A DNA stretch of 18,690 nucleotides from Campylobacterales bacterium (GTDB lineage: Bacteria; Campylobacterota; Campylobacteria; Campylobacterales; Nitratiruptoraceae): positions 1 to 18,690 of the forward strand of contig JAMOUF010000365.1 of NCBI GenBank assembly GCA_027068245.1, written 5' to 3'. The notes below the pieces were generated by a model. It saw nothing but the letters and a program-made list of their open reading frames with translations. It did no database searches and was not told the DNA's origin. Made by a program: the position numbers and the translations under genes. Below are positions 14,324 to 18,690 of this stretch, one piece after another. Numbering within the stretch: the stretch's first letter is position 1; the number at the start of each line of letters is the position of its first letter.

Positions 14324-15485
14324 TGTGCCCCACGAACTTGCTTAAATTGTCTATTATCATCTCTCCTCGCCTAAATCCAACCCCGCAGCTCTCATAGGCG
14401 TAAAAAAGGCCCGCCTGGTAGTAGCGGCCCTTGTCGTCTTTGACAAGCTCCACGAACTCCTGGTATACGGATTTGAAGGAGCCGTATTCACCATCTTTTT
14501 TGGCTATTACCCTGCCATTTTCATCGTATATGGCGATATTCTCGCCCTCCCTTCCAAAAACCTTCTTCTCCACATAGGGTTTTCCCTTCAAAGGCTCGAA
14601 GGAGGCCTCAAGAAGAAGCGGATGGTTGGGAAAAAGCTCCCAAAGAATTGGCAGCATACCCTTGCTTTGAAACATCAGCGTATAAGCGGGGTTTAGTATG
14701 ATGGCCTTTTGGTTTTTTATGATGTCGGTAAGTATGAGGGCCAGTTCCGGCTCCTCCACGGCTATCATCTCCCAGGGAATCAGTTTGAACCAGAACTCGT
14801 AATACTCCTCTTTGCAAAAAATCCCCTCCTCGTTGAACTCCACCTCATCCGCATAACAGAAGTTCGTAACAAAACCCGCCTCACTCGCGGCTGTCTGTAA
14901 AAGCCTGGTGGTATTCTCATCCTCCAAAGAGCCTTTGATGGAGCTAAAAAGTATTTTCCACCCGTTGTAGTATCTGGCGAACTGGGATATATCGCCATCT
15001 AACATAACAAGCCTTTGGAAATTCTCCTTTATGGCCTCATAGACCCTGTTAAACTGCTTCGCCTCATCGAGATTGTTGTATTTTAGCAGCGCCCACTGGA
15101 TAATGGCCGTCTCAAAGAGCGCCGTTGGGGTGTCTGCGTTGAACTCCAAAAGTTTGATGGGTTTGCCGTCAATCCCGCCGGCCAAATCGAAACGGCCATA
15201 AATATGCCAGTGGACCTCGTTTTCCCAGCTAAGTTTTATGGCATCGACCAGGTTGAAAGGGATGCCTATATCGAAAAAGAGGTCCTTTTGGATGACATAT
15301 TCGCCCGCCTCCACATACATATCGTAAAGCTCGTTTCCGGCGTTGTAAAAATCCTCTGCCTCCTTCTCGCTTATTACCACCAGCTCGTCGGCCACATAGT
15401 CGCTGCCGTCGCTGTCGGTATGCCAGTGAAAGCCGATTTGCTCCAGATACTCGGGGCTTAGTGGTTTAACCTTTATCAACTCCAT
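14313..15485 (-). CDS. Glutathionylspermidine synthase family ATP-grasp protein (YgiC/YjfC type)
   Basis: A 390-residue cytosolic protein resembling the synthetase domain of glutathionylspermidine synthase, without the amidase domain. Recognisable blocks are HWHIYGRFDLAGG, IKLLEFNADTPTALFETA (ATP-grasp strand with the E-x-N-A-D-T-P signature), the LIPWEM and ILTDII middle block, ILNPAYTLMFQSKGMLPILWELFPNHPLLLEA, and KPYVEKKVFGREGENIAI near the end. The family ligates amines to peptides, but the YgiC/YjfC branch has no settled substrate and lacks clear evidence for glutathionylspermidine synthesis. The preferred start is ATG 15485, 5 nt after AGAGG; a GTG one codon upstream is too close to it. 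It overlaps the small membrane gene by 20 nt, and the link with an upstream lipoprotein mirrors E. coli ygiB-ygiC. Confidence 0.87.
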   Translation of the reverse strand: MELIKVKPLSPEYLEQIGFHWHTDSDGSDYVADELVVISEKEAEDFYNAGNELYDMYVEAGEYVIQKDLFFDIGIPFNLVDAIKLSWENEVHWHIYGRFDLAGGIDGKPIKLLEFNADTPTALFETAIIQWALLKYNNLDEAKQFNRVYEAIKENFQRLVMLDGDISQFARYYNGWKILFSSIKGSLEDENTTRLLQTAASEAGFVTNFCYADEVEFNEEGIFCKEEYYEFWFKLIPWEMIAVEEPELALILTDIIKNQKAIILNPAYTLMFQSKGMLPILWELFPNHPLLLEASFEPLKGKPYVEKKVFGREGENIAIYDENGRVIAKKDGEYGSFKSVYQEFVELVKDDKGRYYQAGLFYAYESCGVGFRRGEMIIDNLSKFVGHIIR

Positions 15486-15591
15486 CACGGCCTCTTTTTT
15501 TGATATATTTTATAACGAGATATGGCAGAACCGCCAAAAAAACCATAAACGCGAACGTTGCGTAAAGTCCTATCATATGTGTATCGTTCAT
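15466..15591 (-). CDS. Small single-pass membrane protein, 41 residues
   Basis: A short gene squeezed between the UPF0323 lipoprotein and the YgiC-type enzyme. The product starts MNDTHMIGLYATFAFMVFLA, has one hydrophobic helix at about residues 8-28 and ends in a basic tail (KYIKKRGRDGVDKG), so the C-terminus should face the cytoplasm. The ATG at 15591 lies one base after the TAG of the lipoprotein gene, behind GGAGGG, an ideal ribosome binding site; its 3' end overlaps the next gene by 20 nt. The good ribosome binding site, helix-plus-basic-tail design and coupling on both sides support a real gene. The frame is open upstream to 15819, but that extension lies inside the lipoprotein gene and is low-complexity shadow. 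Function unknown. Confidence 0.7.
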   Translation of the reverse strand: MNDTHMIGLYATFAFMVFLAVLPYLVIKYIKKRGRDGVDKG

Positions 15592-15592
15592 A

Positions 15593-16195
15593 CTACCCTC
15601 CAAAGCTGAAAAAAGATTTTTTCGTGGAAGTTTTTGCTCTGTTGGAGAAAAACCCGCTTTTGGTGCTCTTTTGTTTAAAAGAGCTCTTTTTGGTAAAGGA
15701 GTTCTTGCTCCTTTGATATACCGTTGGGCTTTTGTAACTTCTTTGGCGCTGGTTTTGGTATGTGGGGTTGTTAAAGAGCCTGCTTCCAATCCAGGCACCC
15801 AAAATGGCCCCGGCCGCACTGGCTAAAATAGTCTCTCCCAAACTCATTCCGCCACCGTGTATCTGGGGATTTACCAAAGGGCTCTGGTTCGATTCGATCT
15901 TTTTTGCCTCCTGGGCTATAAGAGTGTCAAGCTCCTCTTTGGATAAAATCCTCTCCGTGCCGTTGATATCCCTTAAAATCACCCTGGTGCTCGAGCTTGG
16001 ATACTCCTCGACTATCTTATAGCTCTTTGGCGCAACCTCCTCTATAACCACGAAGGCCCCCTGCTTTTGAGCCGCCTCCCTAAAGGCACCCGACTCCTCC
16101 TTTTTCTCGCCGCATCCGGCAAGCCCCACGGCCAGCAAAGCCCCAAGGCCCCCAACCATCACATAGTTAGACGCTTTTTGTATATATCTTTTCAC
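15593..16195 (-). CDS. UPF0323 family lipoprotein
   Basis: A 200-residue lipoprotein. The signal peptide carries a lipobox LAGC with Cys28. The body has the UPF0323 blocks [40 protein letters not shown] and, near 115-145, a Gly/Ala-rich helix ([20 protein letters not shown]) of glycine-zipper type followed by LFNNP. The last 55 residues are a Ser/Lys/Phe-rich low-complexity tail ending FSFGG. The start is GTG at 16195, 5 nt behind AAGGAG. It overlaps lgt by 29 nt, placing a lipoprotein substrate directly behind the enzyme that lipidates it. The family is typical of Campylobacter and Helicobacter relatives and resembles YgiB of E. coli in size and gene position. Molecular role unknown. Confidence 0.88.
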   Translation of the reverse strand: MKRYIQKASNYVMVGGLGALLAVGLAGCGEKKEESGAFREAAQKQGAFVVIEEVAPKSYKIVEEYPSSSTRVILRDINGTERILSKEELDTLIAQEAKKIESNQSPLVNPQIHGGGMSLGETILASAAGAILGAWIGSRLFNNPTYQNQRQRSYKSPTVYQRSKNSFTKKSSFKQKSTKSGFFSNRAKTSTKKSFFSFGG

Positions 16196-17000
16196 CTCTT
16201 CTCCTTAAGTAAAAATAGAGCAAAACCGAAACGCTCATCATAAAAAGGGACAAAACCTGCCCCATCGTAAGCCAGCCGCAGCAGATATAGCCAAGCTGAA
16301 TGTCGGGCTCTCTGAAAAATTCGCACAAAAACCTGAAAAGCCCGTATAAAAATCCATATAAAACTATAAGCTCACCGTCGAACTTTTTATGTTTTCTATA
16401 CCAAAAAAGTATAACAAAAAGTAAAAGCCCCTCACAAAATGCCTCATAAAGCTGTGAAGGGTGTCTCAACACCCCCGATACATATATACCCCACTCCACA
16501 TCTGTGGGCCTGCCTATAAGCTCTTGATTCAAAAAGTTTCCTATGCGGCCAAAGAAGTATCCAAGGGGCACCGATACCGCCACCAGATCCATCAAAGCCC
16601 AGAAATTTTTTTTGTATTTTTTGCAGTAAAGATATGTGGCTATCAAAAACCCTATGATGGCACCGTGGTAACTAAAACCTCTGATTCCTACGAACTGGCC
16701 GTTTAGAAAGGGGTTGAAAATCTGCCAGGGATGTGTCAGATAGTACTCCGTATGGGGGTCGTAAAAGAGTATGTATCCAAGCCTCGCACCCAAAATCACT
16801 CCCACCTCGGCCCAGACGAAGTAGATATCCAGCTCCTTTTGGCTAAAGGGCAGATTGTCCCTTTTTGCCAGCCACTGGGCGAAAAAGAGCGCCACAAGCA
16901 GTGCCAGGACATACATTATCCCATACCAGTGCACCGGAAAACCGAAAATCTCCACCGCAACCGGGTCAAAATGCTCGTAAATGTGCCGCCAAAACTCCAT
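16167..17000 (-). CDS. lgt: Prolipoprotein diacylglyceryl transferase
   Basis: Transfers diacylglyceryl from phosphatidylglycerol to the lipobox cysteine of prolipoproteins at the inner membrane, the first step of lipoprotein maturation. The 277-residue polytopic protein has the family landmarks: [13 protein letters not shown] (first helix), [22 protein letters not shown] (with the essential-region His), and the Lgt signature [17 protein letters not shown], followed by RHPSQLYEA and FREPD. The start is ATG 17000, behind AAAGGGG; the frame extends seven codons further upstream, but that part contains the ribosome binding site. It has its own TATAAT (17032-17027), whose start site falls in an 18-bp palindrome. 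It overlaps the UPF0323 lipoprotein gene. Confidence 0.95.
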   Translation of the reverse strand: MEFWRHIYEHFDPVAVEIFGFPVHWYGIMYVLALLVALFFAQWLAKRDNLPFSQKELDIYFVWAEVGVILGARLGYILFYDPHTEYYLTHPWQIFNPFLNGQFVGIRGFSYHGAIIGFLIATYLYCKKYKKNFWALMDLVAVSVPLGYFFGRIGNFLNQELIGRPTDVEWGIYVSGVLRHPSQLYEAFCEGLLLFVILFWYRKHKKFDGELIVLYGFLYGLFRFLCEFFREPDIQLGYICCGWLTMGQVLSLFMMSVSVLLYFYLRRRGEKIYTKSV

Positions 17001-17006
17001 ACAACC

Positions 17007-17032
17007 CCTTTGAAATTTCAAAGGAGATTATA
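17007..17032 (-). promoter_or_regulatory. lgt promoter with an 18-bp palindrome at the start site
   Basis: TATAAT at 17032-17027 on the minus strand is followed by the perfect palindrome cctttgaaatttcaaagg (17007-17024). The predicted start of transcription (about 17020) lies inside it, and its promoter-distal arm contains the lgt ribosome binding site AAAGG. It fits an operator dyad better than an RNA hairpin, since the transcript would lack most of one arm; read-through RNA from the chemoreceptor gene could fold and hide the ribosome binding site. Confidence 0.5.
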
Positions 17033-17040
17033 TCTAAAAA

Positions 17041-18501
17041 TTATTCGCTCTCTCTTTTTTTTGAGCGCTCTATGTTCCTCTCATACTCCAGTAAAATGTT
17101 GTCAAGCTTGGCAAAAAGCTCCTGAGAGGTCTCTTCAAGTGCCTTGAACTCGTTGTAAATCTCATTTTGATGTTTTATCAGGTATTCGTTGAAATCGGGC
17201 CTGTTTACCAGATCAATAATTTTTTTTGCATATTCGTGAATGGTTTTGTGTGGTTTTTCGATCTCTTCAAAGGCCCGGCTCTTTTTATAAAGCTGTCTTC
17301 CTACGCTGTAATACCATTTGCCAAAGTCGCAAGTTTTATGATCCACATATGGGTTTTCAACTTTTGAGCTGAAAAAGTTTCTGTAAACAACCCTGTTTTT
17401 AAAGATGATATGGTCCAGTTTGAATTTGGTGACGGTAAGAATGTTTTGGATCATATTTGCAAGCTTTGTGGTTTTTAACGCATTGCTGGTAAATTTGGCG
17501 ATCGACTCTCTTAGGTGAGATAGAATTTTAGAGGATTCGTTGGCAATATTCTCCATCTTTTGTGAATTTTGAAGGTTCTTTTTACTCTCTTGCTGCAGCT
17601 CTCCCAAAACCCGCCTTACCTCTTCAGTGGATTTTTGCGTCTTTTCTGCAAGCTTTCTAACCTCGTCCGCCACGACGCTGAAGCCTCTGCCATGCTCTCC
17701 CGCCCTGGCCGCCTCGATGGCAGCGTTAAGGGCGAGCAGGTTCGTCTGGTCCGCTATGTCGTTGATAAGCTTTATTATGGCGTTGACGTTGTCGGCCTTT
17801 TTATTCAAAGATTCCACCACCTGGTTTGACTCGTGTATCATAAAAATCAAATCGTTGAGTTTATAGACGATCGCATCCAGCGCCTCGTTCACCTCTTCAC
17901 CGTTTTTTATCGTCTCTTCGCTGTTGGAAACTATCTGACGGGTTCTGTCTATCGCTTTTAAAATATCCTCTTTGATTATGGCCAAGCCGCCGGCCACTCC
18001 GCCTCCAAGCTGCCCCACTTTGGAGTTGAGTTTCTCTCTTTCTACATATTTCTCTTTTTCCAATATATTATCTATGGATTCATTGATAAACTCGGCCACC
18101 TCTTTAAACTCACCGCTGTATCTATCCGGATCCATCTTGATAAACCTCTTCTCCTCAATCCCTTTTAACACCATCTTCACATCATCCAAAAAGCTCTTGA
18201 CGTCCTCCATAAACATAAAAAGGTTCTCGCTCATCTCCTTCAATACGCCGCTGTCGTTAATTTCGGCTTTCGTAAAGACTCCCAAGCGGGCTTTTTTGAT
18301 GATTTCGGAGAGGTTTTTGAGGTTTTTTTGTATCTTTATAACATTTATAAAAATGATCCACGCGAATATGAAGTTCAAAACATTCAAAACCAAAATATAA
18401 CTAAAACCGTTTTTATACACCTCGGCCGCCAATACAATGGAAAATAGAACTATCGAGGCGATATTTGCGTACTGAATCTTTTGGAGAGAAGAAAGTCTCA
18501 T
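17041..18501 (-). CDS. Methyl-accepting chemotaxis protein with C-terminal CZB domain
   Basis: A 486-residue chemoreceptor. Two closely spaced hydrophobic segments (about 11-29 and 34-54) form a membrane hairpin with almost no periplasmic loop, so sensing must be cytosolic or within the membrane. The signalling tip lies at about 247-289, with the highly conserved stretch from [20 protein letters not shown] to [15 protein letters not shown], and binds CheA/CheW. Residues 360-425 are a CZB zinc-binding domain: His364, the block [11 protein letters not shown] (His388, Cys391), and His418/His422 in [13 protein letters not shown] domains bind zinc and are linked to sensing of zinc or oxidants such as HOCl, as in soluble H. 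pylori TlpD. The start is ATG 18501, behind AAAGGG; an upstream in-frame GTG at 18525 lies within an inverted repeat. Confidence 0.93.
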   Translation of the reverse strand: MRLSSLQKIQYANIASIVLFSIVLAAEVYKNGFSYILVLNVLNFIFAWIIFINVIKIQKNLKNLSEIIKKARLGVFTKAEINDSGVLKEMSENLFMFMEDVKSFLDDVKMVLKGIEEKRFIKMDPDRYSGEFKEVAEFINESIDNILEKEKYVEREKLNSKVGQLGGGVAGGLAIIKEDILKAIDRTRQIVSNSEETIKNGEEVNEALDAIVYKLNDLIFMIHESNQVVESLNKKADNVNAIIKLINDIADQTNLLALNAAIEAARAGEHGRGFSVVADEVRKLAEKTQKSTEEVRRVLGELQQESKKNLQNSQKMENIANESSKILSHLRESIAKFTSNALKTTKLANMIQNILTVTKFKLDHIIFKNRVVYRNFFSSKVENPYVDHKTCDFGKWYYSVGRQLYKKSRAFEEIEKPHKTIHEYAKKIIDLVNRPDFNEYLIKHQNEIYNEFKALEETSQELFAKLDNILLEYERNIERSKKRESE

Positions 18502-18516
18502 TGTAAACCCTTTTTT

Positions 18517-18546
18517 TAAAGTCACGATAACATTATCGTGACTTTA
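18517..18546. repeat. 30-nt near-perfect palindrome upstream of the chemoreceptor gene
   Basis: The arms taaagtcacgataa (18517-18530) and ttatcgtgacttta (18533-18546) are exact reverse complements separated by two bases. It fills the 50-bp gap between the stop of the upstream gene and the chemoreceptor start, 5 nt after that stop and directly before the A-run and ribosome binding site. On the minus strand the hairpin is followed by A residues, not U, so it is not a standard intrinsic terminator. Confidence 0.8.
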
Positions 18547-18551
18547 CAGGG

Positions 18552-18690
18552 TTATTTTAGTATAAGCCTTGCATTAAGGGGCTGGGTTGGCCTGTTGTTG
18601 TCTCCCATAAGTCTGTTCATCTTTATAAGCTGCTTTTTCGAGGCTGTTACGGGTTTTTTAAGCACTATCCATCTTACCCCCTCGGTGCAA
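18552..18690 (-). CDS. Unidentified protein, C-terminal 45 residues (cut by window edge)
   Basis: An open minus-strand frame that enters from the right edge and ends at TAA 18554-18552. The visible end contains VRWIVLKKPVTASKKQLIK and closes with RPTQPLNARLILK. It is basic and has no membrane segment in the visible part. It is in the same orientation as the chemoreceptor gene, and stops 5 nt before the palindrome, which supports a real gene end. I do not recognise the family from this fragment. Confidence 0.55.
   Translation of the reverse strand, partial: CTEGVRWIVLKKPVTASKKQLIKMNRLMGDNNRPTQPLNARLILK

Noticed and set aside
15592..15819. Upstream extension of the small membrane protein frame to 117 codons
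   Set aside because: The extra part lies within the UPF0323 lipoprotein gene, is low complexity and precedes the strong GGAGGG ribosome binding site at the internal ATG.
18502..18525. GTG start eight codons upstream for the chemoreceptor
   Set aside because: It lies inside the palindrome, while the ATG at 18501 has an AAAGGG ribosome binding site at normal spacing.
18517..18546. Palindrome as an intrinsic transcription terminator
   Set aside because: Neither strand shows a U-tract after the stem; the minus strand continues with A residues.
1..18690. CRISPR array, insertion sequence, tRNA or rRNA
   Set aside because: No regularly spaced repeats, transposase-like frame, terminal inverted repeats or cloverleaf other than the tmRNA tRNA-like domain were seen.

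Overview
The window looks like a compact stretch of Campylobacterota (former Epsilonproteobacteria) chromosome, probably a free-living, perhaps thermophilic or vent-type lineage. The evidence is a UPF0323-family lipoprotein (known to me from Campylobacter/Helicobacter relatives), a tmRNA tag of the ANN...PAYA.AA type seen in that phylum, AT-rich promoters with strong -10 but poor -35 elements, heavy use of ATA and AGA codons, and pervasive gene overlaps. The genus is not resolvable by eye. The two end genes are cut by the window.

Layout. 1-210 (-): start of a glycine-zipper envelope protein, divergent from pyrB. 267-2067 (+): pyrB and pabB, overlapping by 8 nt. 2031-5243 (-): a Pqi-type lipid-transport operon, with pqiA split into two genes, then pqiB (three MCE domains) and a pqiC-like lipoprotein. 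5331-8020 (+): a DUF2853 protein coupled by ATGA to a large HerA-like ATPase. 8017-10158 (-): the most unusual gene, a secreted 713-residue protein with a six-cysteine Kazal-like domain followed by a complete serpin with an inhibitory-type hinge. 10295-10668 (-): tmRNA (ssrA), directly downstream of trpA (10687-11427, TTG start). 11502-14323 (+): panB, ruvB and an AI-2E-family permease. 14313-17000 (-): lgt, a UPF0323 lipoprotein, a 41-residue membrane protein and a YgiC-type ATP-grasp enzyme, chained with overlaps or a 1-nt gap. 17041-18501 (-): a chemoreceptor with a C-terminal CZB zinc-binding domain. 18552-18690 (-): the tail of an unidentified gene.

How it fits together. Most genes are housekeeping: pyrimidine, folate, tryptophan and pantothenate synthesis, Holliday-junction branch migration, ribosome rescue and lipoprotein maturation. 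Several concern the envelope: Pqi transport, Lgt with an adjacent lipoprotein substrate, and the partial glycine-zipper gene. All three convergent gene pairs overlap at their 3' ends, so there is no room for ordinary intergenic terminators. The Kazal-serpin gene stands out by architecture and lies just downstream of the ssrA 3' end, a common integration site for mobile DNA, although no integrase or duplicated att site is visible. No CRISPR array, insertion sequence, tRNA or rRNA was seen.
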